From CAYZGU01 sp964478165 (GTDB taxonomy: Bacteria > Poribacteria > WGA-4E > JAJDTR01), in the NCBI GenBank assembly GCA_964478165.1, contig CAYZGU010000022.1, positions 114,252 to 178,251 of the forward strand: a stretch of 64,000 bases of DNA, in the 5' to 3' direction. Below are positions 27,975 through 37,088 of this stretch, one piece after another. The first letter of the stretch is position 1. Every line of letters begins with the position of its first letter. A program made the translations under genes and the position numbers. The notes beneath the pieces were generated by a model that saw only the letters and a program-made list of their open reading frames with translations, was not told where the DNA came from and did not search any database.

Positions 27975-28053
27975 TGTGCTGTGCCGCTCTCAGGGAGAGA
28001 AGGGAGCGGTGCTCCTTCCTGAAGATGGTAGTTACAGACTGAGTTTCGGGTAG

Positions 28054-29043
28054 TCACGCTGCTGGATGCCGAGCGTCCTCTAGCGGATGGCGAAATTCTC
28101 CCGTTTTGTCGTAAAATCGTTCAAGTCGCTGAATCGCCTCGATTTCTAGTTGTCGAATTCGCTCACGGGTTACGTTGAGCTTTTCGCCGATTTCGCGAAG
28201 GGTTCTTTCGTTCCCATCCTCAAGGCCGAACCGCATTCTGAGAATCTGTTGTTCCCGTGTGGTTAGTTTGCTAAGCAGCTGCTTAACGAGGTCTTGTTCA
28301 ATTATGTTCGAGACTGGCCCGCATTCAGGATTTGCCGATACGTCCTCAACCAAATCTCCGAGTGTTTTCGCGGATTTCTCCTCACTGAGCGGCGTTTCCA
28401 TTGAGATGGCGTCAGAATGGAGTGTTAAAAGCTCCTTGGCCTGTTCAGGTGTTAATTCTAGTGTGTGCGCCAGTTCCTCAATCGACGGTTCACGCTGGAG
28501 ATCTTGACAGAGTTGAGCGAAGGTAGAATCAAACTTATTGACTTTGGCCACGATGTATGATGGAAGACGGATAGATCTCGAACAGTTATCCAGGGTCCGC
28601 ATTATCGCTTGTTTAATCCACCAGATTGCGTATGTGCTAAATTTAAATCCCTTTCGATAATCAAATTTCTTCGCTGCTCTCATCACACCGATATTTCCCT
28701 CTTGGATCAGATCCTCAAGTGGGACATTTCGTCCTTGATATTTCGCGGCAACCGAAACTACTAGGCGCAAATTTGCCTGAACTAGTTCATCACGTGCGGA
28801 CTCATCGCCACTTTCAATACGCTTTGCAAGCTCAATTTCTTCTTCCCGTGATAAAAGGGAATGATGTGCTACTTGACGCAACCAGCTGTTCAATGCGTCG
28901 GGTTGAATCGATTTGGAATATCCGCCTTCTTTGATTGGACGATCCTTATTAGCACTATCCGCAGAGTCAGTTGGTTCAATGCTCACGCGCTCGTCCGTTA
29001 CCGTTGGGTTCTCCGTTTCCTCAATTACCTCGTTGCCACTCAT
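28054..29043 (-). CDS. RNA polymerase sigma-70 family factor (RpoD/SigA-like)
   Basis: The 329-residue protein has region 1.2 (LNSWLRQVAHHSLLS), region 2 with GNIGVMRAAKKFDYRKGFKFSTYAIWWIKQAI, region 3, and region 4 with REQQILRMRFGLEDG and a helix-turn-helix in LREIGEKLNVTRERIRQLE. Length and the full region 2.4/4.2 set fit a group 1 or group 2 (RpoS/SigB-like) factor without a long region 1.1. It directs RNA polymerase to TTGACA/TATAAT-type promoters, several of which are visible in this window, including one just upstream of this gene. A second primary sigma gene elsewhere cannot be excluded. Confidence 0.9.
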   Translation of the reverse strand: MSGNEVIEETENPTVTDERVSIEPTDSADSANKDRPIKEGGYSKSIQPDALNSWLRQVAHHSLLSREEEIELAKRIESGDESARDELVQANLRLVVSVAAKYQGRNVPLEDLIQEGNIGVMRAAKKFDYRKGFKFSTYAIWWIKQAIMRTLDNCSRSIRLPSYIVAKVNKFDSTFAQLCQDLQREPSIEELAHTLELTPEQAKELLTLHSDAISMETPLSEEKSAKTLGDLVEDVSANPECGPVSNIIEQDLVKQLLSKLTTREQQILRMRFGLEDGNERTLREIGEKLNVTRERIRQLEIEAIQRLERFYDKTGEFRHPLEDARHPAA

Positions 29044-29117
29044 TGCGCCTTTTGTCTCCGCCGTTTAGTTCCGCGCTAGTCCATCGTAAATCAAATCTCA
29101 TTTCGTGTGAGGGACGA

Positions 29118-29146
29118 ATGATAACATCGGATCCAAGTTTTGTCAA
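29118..29146 (-). promoter_or_regulatory. Promoter of the sigma factor gene
   Basis: On the minus strand TTGACA (29146-29141), 17 bases, then TATCAT (29123-29118). It lies about 75 bases before the sigma factor start codon and faces it. Confidence 0.7.
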
Positions 29147-29768
29147 GGAAATCCCTTAAAAAACAGGAGGATACGATTTGAATTTAAATCTTGTCAGGAA
29201 TGAAGTTAGGACAGGGTTGAAGACCCGTTGCAAGCAAAATCGATTTTGTCAGACACTCGCGTGTCTGTGTTCTACGATTGAATCTTGGTTTTGAGGAGCC
29301 GCACAATACAAGATAGGTAGGTAAGCATGTGCCACAAAGGCCTGTTGATATGCTGACCATCAAATCAACGATTCGTCCTACCAGTCCACGGGACACGTTC
29401 CAAGGAAAAGCCTCGGAGCAACTTAAGATGACTAGCACATTTAACGAAATTCCAACCATTCCATTACGACCCCGCCGTTCGACATACCTAATTAGGTATA
29501 GATTAACGATCGATGTGATAGGGCGTTACCATGAGTGATCTTCATGGATATAGCAAAGTTGTTGCCTAACCGGTATTGTCAAGCGCGGCTCTCCAAGCAT
29601 AGGCTCAGACGGTTGACAACTTAGCCTGGCACAAGATGTGGCAACGACTGTCTTAGTAGCGTTCTCTTCTGACAAGTTGGATACGATGCTGCCGTCAAAA
29701 CCTTTTGACTTGTACATCAGTTTCCTCTGATATAATTCCCGGGCTTGTGTGGAGGAGGTTCAAATCAC
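29147..29768. other. Gap of 620 bases between divergent sigma and SufR-like genes
   Basis: An AGGAGG site at 29165-29170 precedes a TTG frame (29178) of about 35 codons that then stops. A GTG frame at 29329-29538 is open for 69 codons without a family match. A TATAAT at 29731-29736 with TTGACT at 29705-29710 (20-base spacing) is a poor promoter candidate for the SufR-like remnant. Confidence 0.4.
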
Positions 29769-30400
29769 GTGCAATTTCTACCGAAAAAGACACGCGGGGA
29801 AATAGTTGTTCTTCTGAAGCGAAAAGATGGTATGGTGGCAAGTGAGATTGCTAACGAACTGGATCTACATTCTATGACCGTCCGTCAACATCTTGCTATT
29901 TTGGAACGCGAAGGGTATGTACGGCGTAGTCTAGAGAAGATCCGGCGCGGTAGGCCAACGTACGTCTATCATCTGACGAGCAGTGCCGATGAATTGTTTC
30001 CAAGTGATTATTAGCGGTTTGTGATGAATCTACTGGGTACTTTAGTTTTCACCGAGGGACAAGAGAAGGTGGATGAGATTCTTGAGCGCCAGATGGAGCA
30101 AAAATTAAAGAACTGCTTCAATGGCACTGAGGAGAAGAGCTTAGGCAGTAAAATAAATATGCTGGTTGAGTTTCTTAATGAAGAAGGATACATGGTTGAG
30201 GTAGAAAGACGGCGACTGGTTACGTTCTTGAAGAGCACAATTGCGCGTTGGGATCGATTGCACAGAAATACCATCAACTTTGACAGAATGAGCTTCTACT
30301 GTTTAGGCGTATCCTCAACGCTCCGGTCGAACGTAAGTGGCACATGGTTTCAGGAGAGTTGTGTTGTAGTTATGTTGTTTCGAAGATGAATGTTGTGTAG
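29769..30400 (+). pseudogene. Broken SufR-like iron-sulfur transcription regulator
   Basis: From a GTG at 29769 (GGAGGAGG 10 bases upstream) a winged-helix DNA-binding domain is read: TRGEIVVLLKRKDG, SEIANELDLHSMTVRQHLAIL, RRGRPTYVYHLT. An in-frame TAG (30012-30014) follows SSADELFPSDY. The same frame goes on with RFVMNLLGTLVFTEGQ to about 30207. After a one-base shift the C-terminal domain appears: GYVLEEHNCALGSIAQKYHQL, TGA (30281-30283), QNELLLFRRILNAPVERKWHMV, GELCCSYVVSKM, ending at TAG 30398-30400. The TGA sits where family members have a cluster-binding Cys. SufR-type proteins sense Fe-S status and repress suf genes. Three lesions argue for a pseudogene; the DNA-binding part alone could still be made. 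Confidence 0.75.
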
Positions 30401-30469
30401 TGATTGTTTTGCTGGTTGTATTTACCCATCTTATCCTGAATCATTCCAAAATTTAGTGCGTCCCATATG

Positions 30470-31636
30470 TTAGAGCACGTTCTTAATCCGTTCCAAAGCC
30501 TCATCCAATCGTTCATCTGGAACTGTTAACGCCACGCGAAAATACCCTTCTCCGTTCTCTCCGTATGCCGATCCTGCTGTAATCACGACCGCCGCTTCTT
30601 CAAAAATCTTAGTTGCGAAATCAATTGAACTCATTCCATTTGGCGTGGGCATCCAAAGGTAGAATGTGCCTTTCGGAGGCGTGTAATTCTGCCAATTCAA
30701 ACGTCCAAAGGCATCGAGAATTCGTTGGCGGCGTCGTGAATATATCTTTAGCATTTTGGCGATGTTATCTTGGCATTGCGTTAGTGCCACAATGCCAGCA
30801 TATTGGATTGGGTTGAAGATTCCCGAATCGGTGTTTTCCTTGACTTGCGCCATCCCAGAGATGAGGTCGGTGTTTCCCACCGCCATGCCAATGCGCCAAC
30901 CCGTCATGTTGAAAGGCTTTGACAGTGAATTCAGCTCCACCCCCACATCCTTCGCCCCTGGTGTTGAAAGAAAGCTCAGTGGTCTTAGTCCGTCAAATAC
31001 AATCTCGCTATAGGGATTGTCATGACAGATCGCGATGTCATAGGTCTTGGCAAATGCTACAACATCTGCGAAGAATTCAGGCGTTGCCGTTGCCCCCGTT
31101 GGGTTGTTGGGGTAGTTTAGGAACATTGCTCTGGCTTGGTTTGCGATATCGGATGGAATGTTCTCGAGTCTAGGGAGGAAATCGTTGTCTGCGGTAATTG
31201 GGACGTTATAAGGAATTCCGTCTGCCATCAAAATACTGGCGCGGTATGCGGGATACCCAGGATCTGTCATTAATACGGTTTCGCCAGGATTTACGACCGC
31301 CAGCATGAAGTGATGGCATCCTTCTTTACTCCCAATTAAACCGAGTACTTCTGTTTCTGCATTGAGTTGGACGTTGTATCTGGTTGCATACCAATCCGCC
31401 ACAGTTTTCCGGAATGCCAACATGCCCTTTTCTTCATCTATTGGGTAACGATGATTCTCCACATCTCCAGCTGTCCGCAATAGCTCATTTATTACTGGCT
31501 GTGGCGTTGGATTGACCGGATCGCCGACAGCAAGGCTAATTACATCGATGCCATCAGCCTTCGCGTTGTTAATCTTGGTGCGCAATTCCATGAACAGGTA
31601 AGGTGGGATGTTTCGCAATCGAGTGGCGATTTGCAT
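30470..31636 (-). CDS. dapL: LL-diaminopimelate aminotransferase-like class I/II aminotransferase
   Basis: The 388-residue PLP enzyme has the fold-type I motifs LNYPNNPTGATAT, ICHDNPYSEIVFDG and the Schiff-base lysine in SLSKPFNMTGWRIGMAVGN, plus C-terminal arginine in GEGYFRVALT. The N-terminus (LRNIPPYLFMELRTKI, then DVISLAVGDP) is that of the DapL subgroup, which converts tetrahydrodipicolinate to LL-diaminopimelate for lysine and peptidoglycan. A closely related aspartate/alanine aminotransferase cannot be ruled out. GAGGAG precedes the ATG and a good promoter lies at 31709-31737. Confidence 0.75.
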   Translation of the reverse strand: MQIATRLRNIPPYLFMELRTKINNAKADGIDVISLAVGDPVNPTPQPVINELLRTAGDVENHRYPIDEEKGMLAFRKTVADWYATRYNVQLNAETEVLGLIGSKEGCHHFMLAVVNPGETVLMTDPGYPAYRASILMADGIPYNVPITADNDFLPRLENIPSDIANQARAMFLNYPNNPTGATATPEFFADVVAFAKTYDIAICHDNPYSEIVFDGLRPLSFLSTPGAKDVGVELNSLSKPFNMTGWRIGMAVGNTDLISGMAQVKENTDSGIFNPIQYAGIVALTQCQDNIAKMLKIYSRRRQRILDAFGRLNWQNYTPPKGTFYLWMPTPNGMSSIDFATKIFEEAAVVITAGSAYGENGEGYFRVALTVPDERLDEALERIKNVL

Positions 31637-31708
31637 GTTTTCTCCTCAAGAAGAAGTAATTTTGTTTCGCTGCCCAACGAAAGATACAAACCATTTCAGA
31701 TCAACGTG

Positions 31709-31737
31709 ATTGTAACAGACGTAAAGTTTATTTTCAA
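31709..31737 (-). promoter_or_regulatory. Promoter of the dapL-like gene
   Basis: Minus-strand TTGAAA (31737-31732), 17 bases, TACAAT (31714-31709), about 70 bases before the aminotransferase start codon. Confidence 0.6.
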
Positions 31738-31790
31738 GGCTGAAATTGAGAATTGAAATCCCAAACCGCCAGTTGAGACTCCCTTGACAA

Positions 31791-33401
31791 TCACTGGCGG
31801 AAGAAGAAATCGAAGTGATGGAGAACTGCTAGGTCGGCAGTCTCAGTACCGTAAGCGGTTGAGGTGATGCCAAGTTTCAGGTTAGGATGTTGTTGATGCA
31901 AATAATCTGAAAATTGAAAGAGCCATCGATAAATTAGCTCGATAGACTCTCTTCGGTTGAAGTGCGCGTGTCCTTGTGTTCCACAACCTTTCAAGGCATC
32001 TCCATCCATACCAATTATTGGACGATCCAGGATCAAGATATCCACTTCCACCTCCTCACACAATTCTCTCACTGCGCGTGAAAGGTAGTAACCATAATCA
32101 CTCAGGACGCAGTAGATTTTCTTCTGGACCAGATTTGCGTCTGTTGTTGTGTCAGATGCGGTTATCTGTCCGAAGTTTGTGCTAGGTCTTAAACTCCATG
32201 GAGTATAATCTAGAACTTCAAGATTGAGCTCAGCCACAGGGAAACGAATCCCAAATTTGCTTCCGTTGTTGTGGACTTGCTGACTGAGTTGATTGAGCTC
32301 CAAGAGAGCTTCCTTGTTCCAGTCGTAGTCTACGACAAGGAAATTGTAGTCTTCAATAGTAAAATTGCCAACGGCGATGTTGTCATAGGACGGTGCCTTT
32401 GTCCATATGATTGTCGAAGTGGCGGCCTTCATGGTGTCTAGGTACCAGAGCGTCGCAGGAACAGGTGGTTTGACTGTTTTGGAATGGGTAGACTGAGCCT
32501 TTGAAAACAGCATTGTCCAGATTGCTGGGCTCGACACTAGGGTGCGGGGTGGCACCCGAATCTCTATTCCGTTAATTGAGGCCGTGGGGATTAGCCCGAG
32601 TTCCATTGTCAAGCCAGTGGCATGCGTGTTGTCGTGTCTGGTTATCCCGGCAGCCTCATTTGCTAGAATCATACCACGTTCCCCTGATGAGTCATGAATG
32701 AAGTGCAACACCTCCGAATGCTCTGTTGACGTAGAGCGTGCTTTAGAAGGTTGGTGCCTGCGCTTGGAGAAAGAGGGCAACGATTCAATTACGATGTCCT
32801 CGAGAAAGAATCCCGAATCTGTTAAGTTCTCGAAAGTTATCCATTTGCGGATTATTGGTAATTGCCGATATATTTCGTAGTGAATTTTTACACCAAGGAT
32901 GGGTTTTTCTGATTCGTCGGCGTAACGTAATTCAACGATTAGATGTTTGCCAGATTCTGCTATCTGTTCCACCTCATAGGACGTGTACTTGAGCAAGTCA
33001 CTATCTCCTACGAACTGAATCTCACCAATGCGAAACTTAAACTCGAGGCTTGGCACCGAAATGTAATTTCGTCCTGATGGTTTGTGTGTATAATAGATCG
33101 TCTGGATGGCTCTGCCACCTTTGTTCAGATGGAATCGACGTTCGATGAGCTGATTCCCTAGATATAGGACTTGTTTGGTTGCATTATACCCCACATAGGT
33201 TCCAATGTTCTCCCCATTACGCAGAGATTTGTACAGAAGCGCTGTGGGCGTGGTCAACGGCATTTTACTGCAGCTCACGGCGCCCATGCTGGTCAAGAAT
33301 AGTATTGCACATTGGAGAAATGGAAAATATAGTTTATCTGGACGTGCGTAAGCTTCCGTATAAGAGTTGATTGTATGTTTGTACCGCACGGATTTAGGCA
33401 T
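31791..33401 (-). CDS. Secreted or lipoprotein-like protein of unknown function
   Basis: The 536-residue product has a hydrophobic segment at about 26-43 ending in GAVSC, a possible lipobox. The middle (about 75-300) is beta-rich with GNQLIERRFHLNKGGRAIQ and PIIRKWITFENLTDSGFFLEDI, reminiscent of the N-terminal beta-sandwich of GH36-type alpha-galactosidases. The C-terminal half looks like a barrel, with VDILILDRPI and LKLGITSTAYG. Typical GH36 catalytic Asp motifs could not be confirmed. Its start codon overlaps the truA stop (ATGCCTAA at 33401-33394), so it is translationally coupled to truA, a surprising pairing. A sugar-active surface enzyme is a guess. Confidence 0.55.
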   Translation of the reverse strand: MPKSVRYKHTINSYTEAYARPDKLYFPFLQCAILFLTSMGAVSCSKMPLTTPTALLYKSLRNGENIGTYVGYNATKQVLYLGNQLIERRFHLNKGGRAIQTIYYTHKPSGRNYISVPSLEFKFRIGEIQFVGDSDLLKYTSYEVEQIAESGKHLIVELRYADESEKPILGVKIHYEIYRQLPIIRKWITFENLTDSGFFLEDIVIESLPSFSKRRHQPSKARSTSTEHSEVLHFIHDSSGERGMILANEAAGITRHDNTHATGLTMELGLIPTASINGIEIRVPPRTLVSSPAIWTMLFSKAQSTHSKTVKPPVPATLWYLDTMKAATSTIIWTKAPSYDNIAVGNFTIEDYNFLVVDYDWNKEALLELNQLSQQVHNNGSKFGIRFPVAELNLEVLDYTPWSLRPSTNFGQITASDTTTDANLVQKKIYCVLSDYGYYLSRAVRELCEEVEVDILILDRPIIGMDGDALKGCGTQGHAHFNRRESIELIYRWLFQFSDYLHQQHPNLKLGITSTAYGTETADLAVLHHFDFFFRQ

Positions 33402-34149
33402 TATGACGATTGTATTTTACCGTAAGTAGTGAGAGGCCGAGTGAAGGTGCCGAGGGACCGGCGGCACTTCGAGTGCACCTGTCTAGAATCGTGCGCAGCT
33501 GGCTGACTGGGTCACTGGAATCTTGCAGTTTCAATACGGTGCCAACAATGGCACGGACCATGCCTCGCAAGAATGAATCTGCCTCAATCTGAAAACAGAC
33601 CAAATCCTCGCGGCGCCAGCAGCAGGCATATTTAATGTCGCAGATTGGGTTGGAGCGTTCACTTCCCGAACGTTGGAAAGACGAGAAATTCCCCTTCCCA
33701 ATCAACTCACCACAGATATTATGAGCCTGAGAAACATCGATTGGTTGAGGAGAGAAATAGGCTGTGTTTCGTAAAAATGCAGATGGATAAGGCCGATTTA
33801 GAATCGTATACCGATAAGTCCGCGTTACAGCACTGAAGCGCGCGTGGAAGTCGGGTGGGACGGTTTCTACATTGAGTACCACGATGTCATCTGGTAAAAG
33901 TGAGTTCACGCCTCTTTGAATCTCATCTGGGTTCATTTGAGAGTCAGTCTGAAAATGTGCAACCTGACCGGCCGCATGGACACCAGCGTCTGTGCGGCCG
34001 GCTCCGATGACATGCGACTGCATATTTGTAAGCTTTGTAAGGGCACCCTGAATGACTTCCTGAATTGTAAGAGCATTAGGTTGGATTTGCCAACCATGAT
34101 AATTTGTCCCTTCGTATTCAATTGTAAGTTTGAGATTTTTCATCGGCAT
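33394..34149 (-). CDS. truA: tRNA pseudouridine(38-40) synthase TruA
   Basis: The 251-residue enzyme starts LKLTIEYEGTNYHGWQIQPN and contains the catalytic Asp in GAGRTDAGVHAAGQVAHF (about 50-67). Further family motifs are RYTILNRPYPSAFLRN and FQIEADSFLRGMVRAIVGT. It makes pseudouridine at positions 38-40 of the tRNA anticodon stem-loop. Together with tgt and queG upstream on the same strand it forms a tRNA-modification neighbourhood, although 365 bases separate it from tgt. The start is the ATG at 34149; an in-frame ATG two codons later is equally possible. Confidence 0.93.
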   Translation of the reverse strand: MPMKNLKLTIEYEGTNYHGWQIQPNALTIQEVIQGALTKLTNMQSHVIGAGRTDAGVHAAGQVAHFQTDSQMNPDEIQRGVNSLLPDDIVVLNVETVPPDFHARFSAVTRTYRYTILNRPYPSAFLRNTAYFSPQPIDVSQAHNICGELIGKGNFSSFQRSGSERSNPICDIKYACCWRREDLVCFQIEADSFLRGMVRAIVGTVLKLQDSSDPVSQLRTILDRCTRSAAGPSAPSLGLSLLTVKYNRHNA

Positions 34150-34514
34150 AGTGTGTCGACTAGTTTATTGATTGGGGGGACAGAAACGAGCGTGTCCCAT
34201 TGGGTTGTAGGCGAGCTGAATCTAATTAGCCCAATCTTCTGGGTGAGCAGAGATTAAGAGTGCTTCGAGTCCAGCCTTCGCTCTTCGCACTTTTGCAAAC
34301 GGCGTGGGTGTATGGTCGTTGTCGAAAGTGCCAGCGAAACTGTTGGTTTAAGTTGCCGTCATGTACATCGGAAGTGGTCTGGAATGCGAGAATTGAACAC
34401 GTCCTTTGTGCGAGTGTCAAACATTCTTATTCTTCTTTATGCTCCTAAGATATGCAATCCGGTCGGTGTCACAATATTTTCAGGACCTCCGAACGGTCCT
34501 GATATTCACATATT
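34150..34514. other. Gap of 365 bases between tgt and truA
   Basis: Apart from a hairpin just past the tgt stop, no gene is supported. In many bacteria yajC follows tgt, but no YajC-like frame is visible here. Short minus-strand frames around 34226-34420 match nothing I know. Confidence 0.45.
34480..34502 (-). terminator. Hairpin downstream of tgt
   Basis: TCAGGACC (34480-34487) and GGTCCTGA (34495-34502) form a perfect 8-bp stem with a 7-base loop, beginning 12 bases after the tgt stop. No clean U-tract follows on the minus strand (AAAATATTG), so termination is only probable. Confidence 0.45.
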
Positions 34515-35675
34515 TCACATTGCGTTCGGAATAGGGGGGCAATCATCGTGAATTTGACGTTGTCCTGACATTACTAATGCTGATATGTCGTTCCTCATAT
34601 GCGTGAACGCTCCCTCAAGAATGGCCTGCCGAATGCCGCGTATCAAACTCAAGTAGAAATGTAGGTTGTGAATTGTGAGTAATTGGTGAGCCAGAATTTC
34701 GTTTTCGCGGTGCAGGTGGCGAAGATAGGCGCGCGTAAAATTCTGGCATGTATAGCAGATACAATCTGAATCGAGGGGCGTAAAATCGGCTTTGTATTTG
34801 CTGTTCCGAATTCGGATGGTGCCTGCTGTCGTGAACAATGAGCCGTTCCGTGCATTTCGCGTTGGCATGACACAGTCAAACATGTCCACTCCACAGCTAA
34901 CGCCGTAGATCAAATCCTCGGGCGTCCCTACGCCCATCAAATAGCGAGCTGTGTTTCTTGGAAGCATCGGAGTAGTGTAGGCGAGAATCTGGTACATCGA
35001 CGCTTTGTCCTCGCCTACACTTAAGCCGCCAATTGCATAGCCGGAAAATCCAATGTCTACCGTTGATTCTACGCTTTTCTTCCGTAGATCTGGTTCCATT
35101 CCGCCTTGCACAATGCCAAATAGAAGTTGATCGGAATTGGCGTGTGCCTGCTTACATCGTTTTGCCCAACGTACTGTCATTTCCATTGATTGTTTCAGGT
35201 ATCCATGGTGGTTTGGAAGCGGTGGACATTCGTCGAAGGTCATGATTATGTCTGCTCCGAGGGCATTCTGGATTTCGATTGAACGTTCGGGACTGATAAA
35301 GTGCTTTGAACCGTCGACCTCCGAGCGAAACTCGACGCCCTTCTCCGATATCGTACGCAATGGCCCCAGACTAAATACCTGAAATCCGCCACTATCGGTC
35401 AATATTGGTCTATTCCAAGCCATGAATCTGTGTAGGCCGCCAGCCTGGTAGACGGTCTCGAATCCCGGACGAAGGTATAGATGGTAAGTGTTTCCGAGTA
35501 TTATGTCCGCGCCAACCTCAATGAGGTTTCGCGGGCTGCAGGCCTTGACGGTCCCGCGTGTGCCAACAGGCATGAAGACTGGTGTGTTGACAGTACCATG
35601 CGCTGTGTGAAGTCGTCCGATTCTCGCTTGTGTCTGACGGTCTTCGTGGATGAGAGTGAATTCGCAGTTCTTCAT
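34515..35675 (-). CDS. tgt: tRNA-guanine transglycosylase (queuine/preQ1)
   Basis: The 386-residue enzyme has the catalytic Asp region LTDSGGFQVFSL, the second Asp in VDMFDCVMPTRNARNG, and the zinc site CICYTCQNFTRAYLRHL with the later His in LTIHNLHFY. It exchanges guanine-34 of GUN-anticodon tRNAs for preQ1, the committed step of queuosine insertion. queG, encoding the last step, lies 43 bases upstream on the same strand, so the two are likely cotranscribed. Length is normal for a bacterial Tgt. Confidence 0.95.
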   Translation of the reverse strand: MKNCEFTLIHEDRQTQARIGRLHTAHGTVNTPVFMPVGTRGTVKACSPRNLIEVGADIILGNTYHLYLRPGFETVYQAGGLHRFMAWNRPILTDSGGFQVFSLGPLRTISEKGVEFRSEVDGSKHFISPERSIEIQNALGADIIMTFDECPPLPNHHGYLKQSMEMTVRWAKRCKQAHANSDQLLFGIVQGGMEPDLRKKSVESTVDIGFSGYAIGGLSVGEDKASMYQILAYTTPMLPRNTARYLMGVGTPEDLIYGVSCGVDMFDCVMPTRNARNGSLFTTAGTIRIRNSKYKADFTPLDSDCICYTCQNFTRAYLRHLHRENEILAHQLLTIHNLHFYLSLIRGIRQAILEGAFTHMRNDISALVMSGQRQIHDDCPPIPNAM

Positions 35676-35718
35676 TTTCTAGGAGATTGTTCTATGTGAG
35701 TGTTTAAACAATGAGTGC

Positions 35719-36855
35719 TCATGTTGTGACATCTATCATACGTATTGCTTCTTCGATTTCGTCGACAACTGTGCGATCCGTTTCCTTGTGCAACTGAGCC
35801 AGCAATTCCTTTTTCGCTGCATGTCCTCCGATCTTTCCTAACGCCCACGCTGCATGACCTCGGACAAGTGGCTCAGGATCACGGCAGGCTTTTTTTAGAG
35901 CGGGAATAGCACCTTGACCGCCCCAATTGCCAAGAGCGACAGCAATGTTGCGAAGAAATCCACGTCTCTTTGTTCGTTTGATGGTGCTGTTCTTGAATCG
36001 CTTGCTAAATTCCTGCTGCGTCATGTTGATGAGCGATAGTAGTGTTGGGTTAAGATTTTCTTCGCGTGGGTAAAATGCCGATTCTCCAGTTGAGATTGCT
36101 TTGCTATTCCAGGGACAGACTTCCTGACAAATGTCACATCCGAAGATTAAATTTCCAAGTTTTGGGCGCAGTTCTTTTGGAATACTGTCTTTCAGTTCAA
36201 TGGTGAGGTAGGAGATGCACAGACGAGAGTCAAGGACATTGGGCTCGAGAATGGCATCGGTTGGGCACGCCTCGATACAGCGGGTACACGTACCACAACT
36301 ACCACGGGACGGGAGCCAATTGTAGTCTAGCTCAACATTAATCAGAATTTCGGCAAGAAAATACCAAGAGCCTGACTCCCAATTAATCAAATTGGTATTC
36401 TTGCCGACCCAGCCGATTCCCGAGCTTTCGGCGAAGTCGCGTTCGATAATGGGTGCAGTGTCCACGCAGATTTTGTGTTTGAGTTTCTTCTTGGCTGCTG
36501 ACTCGATGGATTCGACCAATTTACGCAACTTAGAACGTACGATGATGTGGTAATCCTCACCCCAGGCGTAGCGAGAAATCTGACCTCGTGATGGATCTCT
36601 GCCGAGTTCCTTGGGTGGGTCGATTGTATGATAATTGATGCCTAGGCTAATAAGCGATTTGGCTTCTGGAAGAAGGCTGCGTGCATCTCCCTTCAAGGGC
36701 AGGTGTTCTTTAAGGTAGTTCATCTCGCCGGCATATCCATTATCCAGCCACTGCTTGTACGGTTTGATGGCTTGAGTCTTTTTGGCTGGTGTAATGCCAA
36801 CGAGTTCAAATCCGAGTTGCTGGGCATAATCTTTAATTTGCTCTGTCAAAGTCAT
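35719..36855 (-). CDS. queG: Epoxyqueuosine reductase QueG
   Basis: The 378-residue protein has the cobalamin-dependent reductase domain (ISRYAWGEDYHIIVRSKL, FAESSGIGWVGKNTNLI), two 4Fe-4S sites in CGTCTRCIEACPTDAI and CDICQEVCPWN, and a C-terminal HEAT-like repeat module (about 300-375, with ALKKACRDPEPLVRGHAAWALG). It reduces epoxyqueuosine to queuosine in tRNA and needs cobalamin and Fe-S clusters. The tgt gene follows it closely. NfuA, encoded elsewhere in the window, could supply clusters. Confidence 0.95.
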   Translation of the reverse strand: MTLTEQIKDYAQQLGFELVGITPAKKTQAIKPYKQWLDNGYAGEMNYLKEHLPLKGDARSLLPEAKSLISLGINYHTIDPPKELGRDPSRGQISRYAWGEDYHIIVRSKLRKLVESIESAAKKKLKHKICVDTAPIIERDFAESSGIGWVGKNTNLINWESGSWYFLAEILINVELDYNWLPSRGSCGTCTRCIEACPTDAILEPNVLDSRLCISYLTIELKDSIPKELRPKLGNLIFGCDICQEVCPWNSKAISTGESAFYPREENLNPTLLSLINMTQQEFSKRFKNSTIKRTKRRGFLRNIAVALGNWGGQGAIPALKKACRDPEPLVRGHAAWALGKIGGHAAKKELLAQLHKETDRTVVDEIEEAIRMIDVTT

Positions 36856-37088
36856 TGGATTTTTGATGTATCGGAGATAAGTTGAGGAATTTCAGCATCG
36901 AATCTGTCCATGTGTGTTCGGAAAACGAAATTTCGCGCCTGGTAAAATGAGTGAGTGTGAACCGGGGTCACCAGATTGGTCGCATTAGGACCGCAATGGC
37001 TTTCCCTCGGGGTCCTCTTTGTGCTCCCACCTCAAACAATTAACCATTCACCCGTTTATTTGGTATTTCTTAAAATTGCTAGATTGAT

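Noticed and set aside
28002..28020. Imperfect hairpin (GAAGGGAGC / GCTCCTTC) between the sigma factor gene and nfuA as a terminator.
   Set aside because: There is a bulge and no T-run on the minus strand; it may be coincidental.
30281..30283. TGA at a cysteine position as a selenocysteine codon, attractive given senA-senB nearby.
   Set aside because: The same gene carries a TAG and a frameshift, and no SECIS-like hairpin was evident; a plain pseudogene explains all three.
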